From NCBI GenBank assembly GCA_964491375.1, contig CAZBGL010000260.1, positions 1 to 12,268 of the forward strand: DNA of 12,268 nucleotides. The letters are read 5' to 3'. Below the pieces are notes generated by a model. That model was not told the origin of the DNA and ran no database searches. It saw only the letters and a list, made by a program, of their open reading frames with translations. The translations under genes and the position numbers were made by a program. This document shows positions 6,812 through 12,268 of the stretch, in pieces; position 1 is the stretch's first letter; each line of letters starts with the position of its first letter. This DNA comes from CAZBGL01 sp964491375. GTDB taxonomy: Bacteria; Desulfobacterota; Deferrisomatia; Deferrisomatales; Deferrisomataceae.

Positions 6812-7945
6812 ATGGGTCGGAACACCCTCCCGGAAGCGTCTCCGTTCCGGATCCAGGTGCACGGGGAGCGGCTGTCCCTTTCGGGCCGCCTGGACTCGGC
6901 CTGGGCCGGGGAACTGCGGGCGCGCCTGTTCGAGGCGGTCGGACGGGCGCGCACGGACGCGGTTCTCGACCTGGGCGGCGTGGAGTCCATCGACGGGGCC
7001 TCCACGGCCGTGCTCCTGGAGCTGGACCGGGAACTGCGCCGCCGGGGCGGCCGGCTCCGGCTCGAAGGGGTGCGGCGCCCGGTGGCCTCGGTGCTCCGGT
7101 TGGTGGACTGGGAACACCTGGCGCTCCGCTCCCCCGCCGGCCGGCCGAGGGGAGCGGGGTTCGGCTCCCAGGTCCGGGCCAACGCCGCCCACCTGGCCCG
7201 GGAGACCCGGCGCATGCTCGCCTTTGCCGGGGCGCTCGCCCTGTGCGCCTTCGGGTGCGTGCTCAGGGGACGGGTGAAGGGGGGGGACCTGGCCCGGTTC
7301 CTCGAGCGCTCCGGCGTGGACGCCGTGCCCATCGTGGCCCTGAGCTCGCTCCTTCTGGGGCTCATCATGGCCTTCCTGGGCGCGCTCCAGCTCGAGCCCT
7401 ACGGCGCGCAGATCTACGTGGCCGACATGGTGGCCCTGGCCATGGTGCGCGAGCTGGGGCCGGTGATCACCTCGATCCTGGTGGCGGGCCGCTCGGGAAG
7501 CGGATACGCGGCCGAGCTCGGGGCCATGGTGGTGGACGAGGAGGTGGCCGCCCTGGTCACCATGGGGTTCGATCCCATCGAGTTCCTGGCCGTGCCCCGG
7601 GTGGCGGCGGTGACCCTGGCCATGCCGGTGCTCGCCCTGATCTCGAGCGCGGCGGGCATCGCGGGGGGCCTGGTGGTGGGCCTGGTCCAGATGGACCTGA
7701 CCCTGGCCCAGTACCTGGAGGAGACCCGCGCGGTGCTCTCGCTGCGGCACGTGGGGGTGGGCCTGGCCAAGTCGGTGCTGTTCGGCACGGTGGCCGCGGC
7801 CGTGGGGTGCTACAAGGGGCTGGGCGTGGGCGAAGGGGCGGAGGCGGTGGGCCGGGCCTCCACCTCGGCCGTGGTCACCGGGATCTTCCTGGTCATCCTG
7901 GCCGACGCCCTGTTCGCCGTGGTGCTCACGTACCTTCCGTTCTGA
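6812..7945 (+). CDS. mlaE: Mla-type ABC permease fused to an N-terminal STAS domain (MlaB-MlaE fusion)
   Basis: 377 aa, ATG with GGAGG 5 nt upstream. Residues about 12-105 form a STAS domain (FRIQVHGERLSLSGRLDSA; AVLDLGGVESIDGASTAVLLELDREL), the role served by separate MlaB in E. coli. Residues about 135-375 are the MlaE/YrbE permease with several membrane helices and the hallmark ELGPVITSILVAGRSGSGYA (214-233) followed by AELGAM and EEVAALVTMGFDPI (243-256). With MlaF and MlaD it forms the inner-membrane complex moving phospholipids between inner and outer membranes. The usual STAS D-[ST]-[ST]-G segment reads D61-G-A-S-T here, so the conserved phospho-acceptor position seems altered. Unusually, the ATPase gene follows only after a 359-bp gap. 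Confidence 0.92.
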   Translation: MGRNTLPEASPFRIQVHGERLSLSGRLDSAWAGELRARLFEAVGRARTDAVLDLGGVESIDGASTAVLLELDRELRRRGGRLRLEGVRRPVASVLRLVDWEHLALRSPAGRPRGAGFGSQVRANAAHLARETRRMLAFAGALALCAFGCVLRGRVKGGDLARFLERSGVDAVPIVALSSLLLGLIMAFLGALQLEPYGAQIYVADMVALAMVRELGPVITSILVAGRSGSGYAAELGAMVVDEEVAALVTMGFDPIEFLAVPRVAAVTLAMPVLALISSAAGIAGGLVVGLVQMDLTLAQYLEETRAVLSLRHVGVGLAKSVLFGTVAAAVGCYKGLGVGEGAEAVGRASTSAVVTGIFLVILADALFAVVLTYLPF

Positions 7946-8011
7946 AGGCGGTGCGCCCGGGCTCTGCGCCAACGGCCTGCCCACACGGGGAGGAGCCGGG
8001 CGGCCGTCCCA

Positions 8012-8059
8012 GGCGTGGGAGCGTGGGGCCAAACCCGGGGTCCGTATCCGCTTGGGGCC
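8012..8059 (+). repeat. Diverged 48-bp direct repeat, copy A
   Basis: Aligned by eye without gaps to 10870-10917, 33 of 48 bases match. Shared anchors are GGCGT.GGAGCGT.GGG at the left and TTGGGGCC at the right. Both copies lie in long non-coding gaps. Shared descent is likely but at this divergence not certain. Confidence 0.5.
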
Positions 8060-8098
8060 ACGGCCTCGGTGGCGCTGCTCGGAAGCTGGAGGGCCGAT

Positions 8099-8158
8099 CG
8101 CGTGAACGGTCGGTGGGCTCGGGGAACGAAGGCGTTTGGCCTTGTGACCGCTCGCGCG
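8099..8158. repeat. 60-bp inverted repeat with nested hairpin
   Basis: Outer arms CGCGTGAACGGTC (8099-8111) and GACCGCTCGCGCG (8146-8158) pair at 12 of 13 positions if one G-U is counted as RNA. Inside, AAGGC (8129-8133) and GCCTT (8139-8143) form a second perfect hairpin around GTTTG. This may be a degraded mobile palindrome or a structured leader before mlaF. Confidence 0.55.
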
Positions 8159-8304
8159 GATTCGAGCCCCCGGCGATGGTCGAGCGAGGGGAGGATGTAC
8201 GTTTGCTCCGCCTCGGAGGTGGCCCCGGGGCACCCGCCGTGCTGAAAACGGCGCTGGAGGTCGTGGCGCTCTCGGAGGTTCAATCCGACGTTGCCAGGAG
8301 GAAC

Positions 8305-9051
8305 ATGTCCGAACCGGCGATCGTCGCCCGGAACCTGGCCGTAGGGTACGACGGAGCCGCGGTGCTGCGGGACGTGAACTTCGAGGTGCGCACCGGGGAG
8401 GTGTTCGCCATCCTGGGCGGGAGCGGGTCCGGCAAGACCACGCTGCTCCGGGCCCTCATCGGGCTCCTGCCCCCCCTCGAGGGGCGGCTGGAGATCTTCG
8501 GGCAGGACCTGGCGTCGGCCGCCCCCGACGCGCGCGCCCGGATCCTGAGGGAGATGGGCGTGCTGTTCCAGACCGGGGCCCTGCTGGCGGACCTGACCCT
8601 GGCCGAGAACGTGATGCTCCCGATCCTCGCCCACACGGACCTGCCCGAGTCCACGGCCCGCCTGCTCGCCTGCATCAAGCTGGCCCAGGTGGGGCTGTGC
8701 GGCGACGAGGACCTGCTGCCCTCCCAGATCTCCGGGGGGATGCGCAAGCGCGCCGGCATCGCGCGGGCCATGGCCCTGGACCCGCGGATCCTGATCCTGG
8801 ACGAGCCCTCTTCCGGCCTGGATCCGCCCACGGCGGCGGACCTGGACCGGCTCATCCGGGCCCTCAACCGCCACCTGGGGATCACCGTGGTCATGGTGAC
8901 CCACGACCTGGCGAGCACGCTGACGGTGGCCCAGCGGTGCATTCTGATCGACCGGGAGGTGCGGGGGATCCGGGCCGAGGGTGAGCCCGGGTTCCTCCGG
9001 GACCGCCACCCCGACCCGGTGGTGCGGGCGTTCTTCCGGCGGGCGGCCTGA
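8305..9051 (+). CDS. mlaF: Mla-type ABC transporter ATP-binding protein
   Basis: 248 aa. The cytoplasmic ATPase that powers MCE-type phospholipid transport. All ABC motifs are intact: Walker A GGSGSGKTT (38-46), Q-loop Q89 (VLFQTGALL), signature SGGMRKRAGIARA (143-155), Walker B LILDEPSSGLDP (163-174) and switch H200 (MVTHD). The SGGM-R-KR-GIARA signature and FQTGALL segment are characteristic of the MlaF/MCE-associated branch rather than generic importers. The ATG at 8305 follows AGGAGG at 3-nt spacing. The stop is within the ribosome site of mlaD, so the two are tightly coupled. Length is slightly below E. coli MlaF (about 270), with no sign of truncation. Confidence 0.95.
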   Translation: MSEPAIVARNLAVGYDGAAVLRDVNFEVRTGEVFAILGGSGSGKTTLLRALIGLLPPLEGRLEIFGQDLASAAPDARARILREMGVLFQTGALLADLTLAENVMLPILAHTDLPESTARLLACIKLAQVGLCGDEDLLPSQISGGMRKRAGIARAMALDPRILILDEPSSGLDPPTAADLDRLIRALNRHLGITVVMVTHDLASTLTVAQRCILIDREVRGIRAEGEPGFLRDRHPDPVVRAFFRRAA

Positions 9052-9062
9052 GGAGGCAGGGT

Positions 9063-10118
9063 TTGGCGAGCGAGGTGACCCGTTTCAAGGTGGGCCTGTT
9101 CCTGGTGGCGGGGGTGCTGCTGGGGAGCGCGGCCCTGGTGTGGCTCGGGGCCACCCGTTTCCTGGAGAAGCAGGCCCTGTACGTGACGTACTTTTCGGAG
9201 AGCGTCCAGGGGCTGGCCGTGGGCTCGGCCGTGAAGTACCAGGGCGTACCCCTGGGGAGGGTGACGGCCATCCGCGTGGCCCCCGACGGCCGCCTCGTGG
9301 AGGTGGAGATGGGCATCGATCCCGGCTTCCGGGTCCGGCCGGGTATGCGGGCCCGCCTGGCCGCCGTGGGCATCACGGGCGCGGCCTTCGTGGACATCGG
9401 GTTTCCCGAAGAGGAGGCGCCGCCGCCGGAGCTTCCGTTTCCCCCGCCGGACCACTATGTCCCCTCGGCACCCTCGTTCATGAACGCGCTCGCCGGCGGA
9501 GTGGCTGCGCTGGTGGCGGATCTGCGCCGGGCCGAACCGGCAGGGGTCGCCGCCGAGGTCCGGGCCTTGGCCGCCGACCTGAGGGCGTTCGTGCGCACCT
9601 CCAACGCGGCCGACACCCTGGCACGCCTCGGCCGGGCGGCCGAGGCCGTGGCCCGGGCGGCCGAGCGGATCGGGCAGCGGGCGGCAGACCCCCGGTGGGA
9701 CGAACTCCTGGAGCGCTCCGCCCGGACCGTCCGCGCCCTGGAGGAGACGGCCCAGGCGGCCCGGGAGACGTTTGCGGACCCGGCCCTCCGGGAGGGGATC
9801 CGGGAGGTGGCGCGCCTGGCCTCGGATCTTCGCGCGGCCGTTGCCGGGTTGGAACGCGAACTCCAGGGGCTCCGGCTGGCCGAGCGCCTGGACGGGGTGG
9901 AGGCCGGGGTCCGGCAGGCCGCACGCGGGGTGGGCGCGGCTGCGGAGCGGGTGTCGGCCCGGGTGGACCGGTCGCTCGACCGGATCGACCGGTCGGCCCT
10001 GCGGGCTCTGGAACGGGTGGCCGCGGCCGCGGCCCGGCTGGAGCGCCTGGCCGAGGACCTGGAGGAGGCCCCGTCCCGGGTGCTCTGGGAGGAGCCGCCT
10101 GGGGAGGAGTTCCCGTGA
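9063..10118 (+). CDS. mlaD: MCE-family (MlaD-like) lipid-binding protein with long helical tail
   Basis: 351 aa from a TTG start, supported by AGGAGG at 9051-9056 with 6-nt spacing and by the complete N-terminus. One membrane helix (about 9-30) anchors it in the inner membrane with the rest periplasmic. The MCE domain (about 38-115) includes VQGLAVGSAVKYQGVPLGRV and the closing VGITGAAFVDIGF. After a Pro-rich linker (119-134), residues about 135-335 are almost entirely Ala/Arg/Glu/Leu helix, predicted coiled coil by eye. That makes the chain much longer than E. coli MlaD (about 183 aa). Extended helical MCE proteins in other systems build long periplasmic tunnels or needles, and such a role is inferred here, not shown. 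The stop overlaps the next start (GTGA). Confidence 0.92.
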   Translation: MASEVTRFKVGLFLVAGVLLGSAALVWLGATRFLEKQALYVTYFSESVQGLAVGSAVKYQGVPLGRVTAIRVAPDGRLVEVEMGIDPGFRVRPGMRARLAAVGITGAAFVDIGFPEEEAPPPELPFPPPDHYVPSAPSFMNALAGGVAALVADLRRAEPAGVAAEVRALAADLRAFVRTSNAADTLARLGRAAEAVARAAERIGQRAADPRWDELLERSARTVRALEETAQAARETFADPALREGIREVARLASDLRAAVAGLERELQGLRLAERLDGVEAGVRQAARGVGAAAERVSARVDRSLDRIDRSALRALERVAAAAARLERLAEDLEEAPSRVLWEEPPGEEFP

Positions 10119-10702
10119 TCCGAAACGGCCTTTTCTGCGTCGTGGCCCTGCTCCTCGCCGCCTGTGCCGGCCCGTGGCGTGCGGGCACGCCCCTGGTGCG
10201 GGTGGACCTGCCCGCCGACCTGTCGCAGGCCCGGCCGCCGCAGGGGGCCCGGGTGGTCGAGGTCGCGCTGTTCGACACGGCCCAGGCGTTTCGCACCGAC
10301 CGGGTGGCCGTGCGCGCGGGAGCGGACCGGTGGCGGTTCCTGCGCACGGTGCGGTGGGCGGCCGAGCCCGGACCCGCTGTGGCGGACCGGATCCGGCGGG
10401 CCCTGATCCGGTCCGGGTGGGCCGCCGTGCCCGCGCCGGCACCGGTGGAGCCGGCGGCCATGGTCAGCGGCACGGTGGAGGCGCTCTACTGGGACCGGCC
10501 GGCCATGCGCGGCGTCGTGGCGGTCACGGTTTCCGTCGTCCTGCCCGGCCGGGGGCTCGTGGCCCTCCGCACCCTGCGGGCCGAGGCGCCCCTCGGCGAG
10601 GACACAGTGGAGGCCTTTGTGGACGCGGCCGGACGGGCTGCGCAGCAGGTGGTGGCCGATGTGGTGGAGATTCTGGGGCAGGTCCTCCCGGGCCGCCCCT
10701 GA
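10115..10702 (+). CDS. ABC-type transport auxiliary lipoprotein (PqiC/YmbA-like)
   Basis: 195 aa, GTG start overlapping the mlaD stop. The signal peptide ends in a lipobox L14-A-A-C17, so the mature protein would be lipid-anchored, most probably at the outer membrane. The body fits the ABC_trans_aux (DUF330) family: an N-terminal strand (VRVDLPADL), ARVVEVALFDTAQAF (45-59), a WAAEPGPAVADRIRRALIRSG segment (81-101), a beta sheet with GTVEALYWDRPAMRGVVAVTVSVV (119-142), and a closing helix VDAAGRAAQQVVADVVEILGQVL. Such lipoproteins work with MCE proteins (PqiB-PqiC). Here it probably supplies the outer-membrane end, in place of the MlaA/MlaC parts absent from the cluster. The family call rests on context plus pattern. 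Confidence 0.82.
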   Translation: MIRNGLFCVVALLLAACAGPWRAGTPLVRVDLPADLSQARPPQGARVVEVALFDTAQAFRTDRVAVRAGADRWRFLRTVRWAAEPGPAVADRIRRALIRSGWAAVPAPAPVEPAAMVSGTVEALYWDRPAMRGVVAVTVSVVLPGRGLVALRTLRAEAPLGEDTVEAFVDAAGRAAQQVVADVVEILGQVLPGRP

Positions 10703-10869
10703 GGGTTGCCGGCGCGGGCGGGCGCGAACACGCGGTATGCGACCTCGCCGCGGCAGCGCGCCGCTCGGAAGCGCTGGTGAGCACCCTCGGGGTATGTCCT
10801 TGCCGCTCGGAGGCGTCAGGGCCGCGGCGACTGTAGGAACCCCGCCCGCGCCTCGCAGGGGGCCCTCCG

Positions 10870-10917
10870 GGCGTTGGAGCGTCGGGAACCGCCTGGGACT
10901 TGGATTCGTTTGGGGCC
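10870..10917 (+). repeat. Diverged 48-bp direct repeat, copy B
   Basis: Partner of 8012-8059; 33 of 48 positions agree by eye. The neighbouring pieces in the two gaps occur in a different order, as if the repeats were reshuffled or decayed. Confidence 0.5.
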
Positions 10918-10936
10918 CCCTTCAACGTTCAGACGG

Positions 10937-10982
10937 CAGAAGACAGAGGACAGGATCCTTTCCTCTTGTCATCTGATTTCTG
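10937..10982. repeat. AT-richer imperfect inverted repeat with purine/pyrimidine asymmetry
   Basis: A purine-rich arm CAGAAGACAGAGGACAGGA (10937-10955) is followed by a pyrimidine-rich partner ending CTTGTCATCTGATTTCTG (to 10982), which approximates its reverse complement. Base composition differs sharply from the surrounding GC-rich DNA. It is likely a decayed dispersed repeat or insertion remnant. Confidence 0.5.
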
Positions 10983-10992
10983 ACCCCCGACA

Positions 10993-11017
10993 GTGGGAGC
11001 GGCTTTCCAGCCGCGAC
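10993..11017. repeat. REP-like palindromic element
   Basis: GTGGGAGCGG followed by CTTTCCAGCCGCGAC. The core is GCGGCT-TTCC-AGCCGC, a perfect 6-bp stem with a tetraloop (10999-11014), preceded by GTGGGA. This matches the general form of bacterial REP/BIME units (head GTGGGAGCGG plus palindrome). One unit is visible. No RAYT transposase gene is in the window. Confidence 0.6.
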
Positions 11018-11099
11018 AGGAACCGAAGGCCCAAAGGCCATGTAGCGTTCAGGCCCTCGACGCCGCCGGGGGCCCGGCGAGGATCCAGGAGGTGACGGG

Positions 11100-11612
11100 A
11101 TGCGCGCGCTCATTATCGCCGAGGACGGGTTCGAGGACCTGGAACTCCTTTACCCGCTGTACAGGCTCCGGGAGGAGGGCGTCGAGGTGGACGTGGCCTC
11201 GTCGGCGCGCCGCCCGCTTACGGGCAAGCGCGGGTACGTGGTGTCCGCCACCCGCACCTACGGCGAGTGCCGGGCGGACGCCTACGCCTGTCTGGTGATC
11301 CCGGGCGGCAGAAGCCCCGAGCGGGCGCGGCTCGTGCCCGAGGTGCTGGAGCTGGCCCGGGCGTTCGTGCGGGCTGGAAAGCCGGTGGCCGCCATCTGCC
11401 ACGGCCCCCAGGTGCTCCTTTCGGCCGGCTTGGTGAAGGGGCGGCGGATGACGTGCTACGCGGGCATCCGCGACGATCTCATGGCGGCCGGCGCGGAGTA
11501 CCGGGACGAGCCCTGCGTGACCGACGGCCGGCTCGTCACGGCGCGGGTGCCGGACGACCTGCCGGCGTTCATGGGGGCGCTCATTCGCCAGGTGCGCCGG
11601 GCCGGGGGTTGA
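11100..11612 (+). CDS. DJ-1/PfpI family protein (class I glutamine amidotransferase-like)
   Basis: 170 aa, ATG with AGGAGG 7 nt upstream. A cytoplasmic flavodoxin-like fold with the family's nucleophile elbow AAICHGPQ: C100-H101, plus E12 in GFEDLEL. These are the same positions as in archaeal PfpI/PH1704. Other landmarks are LVIPGG (65-70) and the tail VTDGRLVTARVPDDLPAF (140-157), typical of PfpI rather than human DJ-1. Members are variously reported as peptidases, glyoxalase III or protein/nucleotide deglycases, and the sequence does not decide among these. Mono-gene unit after a repeat-rich gap. Its 3' end overlaps the convergent amidase gene by 32 bp. Confidence 0.9.
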   Translation: MRALIIAEDGFEDLELLYPLYRLREEGVEVDVASSARRPLTGKRGYVVSATRTYGECRADAYACLVIPGGRSPERARLVPEVLELARAFVRAGKPVAAICHGPQVLLSAGLVKGRRMTCYAGIRDDLMAAGAEYRDEPCVTDGRLVTARVPDDLPAFMGALIRQVRRAGG

Positions 11613-12268
11613 GGGGGGCCGGGTCGTCCAGCCCGGGAACCCGGTCGTCGTACACCGGGATCCGGGCCCGGGCCTGGCGCACCCGGGCCGGGTCCACCCG
11701 GGCCACGGCCGCGCCCTCGGCCTGGCCGCCGTGGGCCAGCACCTCTCCCCACGGCGACACCACTTGGCTTGCGCCCTCGAACACCGCCCCCTCGCCCGGG
11801 CCCACCCGGTTCGCCCCCACCACGTACCAGGCGTTCTCCACGGCCCGGGCGCGCAGCAAGAGCTCCCAGTGGTCTGTCCGCGGCCGGGGCCATTCGGCCG
11901 GCACGAGCAGCGCCACCGCGCCCGAAAGCGCCAGCCGGTGGCAGAACACCGGAAACCGGAGGTCGTAGCAGATCGCCAGGGCCACCGGGCCCAGGCTGGT
12001 GCGCCACACGCGGGCGGCCCGGCCCGGCGCCAGGTGCCGATCCTCGCCCATCGGCCGGAACCGGTGCACCTTGGCGTACAGCTCCAGGCACCGGCCGTCG
12101 GCCTCCACGAAAAAACCGGCGTTCGCCACGCCGTCCTCCCACGGGTGGAGCAGGCTCCCGGCCGCGCGCATGCCGGTGTCGCGGCACCACCGGCCCAGTC
12201 GCTCCAGGCAGGCGGGGCCGGCCGGCGCCAGATCCCGGGCCCGCTCCAGGTCGTATCCGGTGGTGAAC
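11581..12268 (-). CDS. Nitrilase-superfamily amidase (omega-amidase/YafV-like), N-terminus outside window
   Basis: The frame is open to the right edge, so the first part is missing; 228 aa are visible. Landmarks, numbering from the edge: FTTGYDL at the start, GSLLHPWEDGVANAGFF, the catalytic lysine K66 in LYAKVHRF, the second glutamate E75 (GEDRHLAPG), the nucleophile C100 in AICYDLRFP, and HWELLLRARAVENAWYVVGANRVG. The first catalytic Glu would lie beyond the edge. The LRARA-EN--YVVG-NRVG pattern is close to YafV/Nit2-type omega-amidases, which hydrolyse alpha-ketoglutaramate or related amides. Specificity is inferred only from this resemblance. An internal ATG (12171) is not the start, since the family sequence continues upstream of it. 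Confidence 0.88.
   Translation of the reverse strand, partial: FTTGYDLERARDLAPAGPACLERLGRWCRDTGMRAAGSLLHPWEDGVANAGFFVEADGRCLELYAKVHRFRPMGEDRHLAPGRAARVWRTSLGPVALAICYDLRFPVFCHRLALSGAVALLVPAEWPRPRTDHWELLLRARAVENAWYVVGANRVGPGEGAVFEGASQVVSPWGEVLAHGGQAEGAAVARVDPARVRQARARIPVYDDRVPGLDDPAPLNPRPGAPGE

Larger units (their letters stand above)
7946..8304 (+). other. 359-bp non-coding gap between mlaE and mlaF with hairpins and repeat pieces
   Basis: No convincing gene. Reading frames through here lack family motifs and start only upstream or out of context. Contents: a copy of a diverged 48-bp repeat (8012-8059), the 10-mer GCTCGGAAGC (8077-8086, also at 10763-10772), a long two-arm hairpin (8099-8158), a palindrome GCCCCGGGGC (8222-8231) and a perfect CGCCGT/ACGGCG hairpin (8235-8253). 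A good ribosome site AGGAGG (8296-8301) serves mlaF. I see no clear promoter. Confidence 0.7.
10703..11099 (+). other. 397-bp non-coding gap with repeat remnants
   Basis: No supported gene. From left to right: a hairpin CAGCGC/GCGCTG (10754-10776) containing the shared 10-mer GCTCGGAAGC, the second copy of a 48-bp repeat (10870-10917), an AT-richer imperfect palindrome (10937-10982), a REP-like hairpin (10993-11017), a GGCC-CAAA-GGCC hairpin (11028-11039) within GGAACCGAAGGC..., and the ribosome site AGGAGG (11087-11092) of the next gene. No clear promoter or T-tract terminator seen. Confidence 0.7.

Noticed and set aside
8150..8180. Possible tRNA T-arm (GGATTCGAGCCCCC)
   Set aside because: The flanking bases do not pair as a T-stem, and no acceptor, D or anticodon arms can be found around it.
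8015..8245. 76-codon + strand frame in the mlaE-mlaF gap as a small gene
   Set aside because: No good ribosome site or recognisable motif. It runs through the repeat copy and hairpin, which explain the sequence better.
8280..10442. 720-codon - strand frame opposite mlaF, mlaD and the lipoprotein gene
   Set aside because: Antisense open frame produced by high GC at third positions. No domain or family motif, and the + strand genes are unambiguous.
11049..11402. 117-codon - strand frame over the PfpI gene start
   Set aside because: Shadow of the PfpI gene, which has its own ribosome site and catalytic residues.

Overview
The window is a gene-dense, very GC-rich stretch of bacterial chromosome (clearly above 65% G+C by eye, not counted). 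GTG and TTG starts are common, adjacent genes share 4-bp GTGA overlaps, and there are almost no T-tract terminators. A trans-envelope lipid transport system with an outer-membrane-type auxiliary lipoprotein, a Tat-exported DUF362 protein and a membrane polyferredoxin point to a Gram-negative, respiratory or anaerobic organism. A high-GC deltaproteobacterial lineage (Desulfobacterota or relatives) is my best guess. No rRNA or phylogenetic marker is present to prove it.

Left part, + strand (1-3623): the tail of a probable osmoprotectant ABC substrate-binding protein; a Tat-signal DUF362 protein overlapping a NapH-like membrane polyferredoxin with about six Cys clusters (a likely redox pair); an AT-rich promoter island with a palindrome; then cysK, cysteine synthase.

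Middle, - strand (6743 down to 3593): a TetR-family regulator with its own recognisable promoter and palindromic operator, a ketopantoate-reductase family protein (panE) translationally coupled to it, a 78-aa conserved-looking small protein, and a PAS-adenylate cyclase with all catalytic residues. The cyclase overlaps the cysK 3' end by 31 bp.

Right part, + strand (6812-10702): an Mla-type phospholipid ABC transport cluster. It has a STAS-MlaE fused permease, MlaF ATPase, MlaD MCE protein with a long helical tail, and an ABC_trans_aux (PqiC-like) lipoprotein. No mlaC or separate mlaB is seen. The permease is separated from the ATPase by a 359-bp non-coding gap.

Right end: a 397-bp non-coding gap, a DJ-1/PfpI-family protein, and on the - strand a nitrilase-family amidase cut by the window edge. 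The two convergent stops overlap by 32 bp.

The two long gaps (7946-8304 and 10703-11099) are the least ordinary part. They hold hairpins, a REP-like palindrome, an AT-richer imperfect palindrome, and a diverged 48-bp direct repeat shared between them. I see no defence system, CRISPR array, tRNA, rRNA, transposase or phage gene. Most of the window is ordinary metabolism and envelope maintenance.
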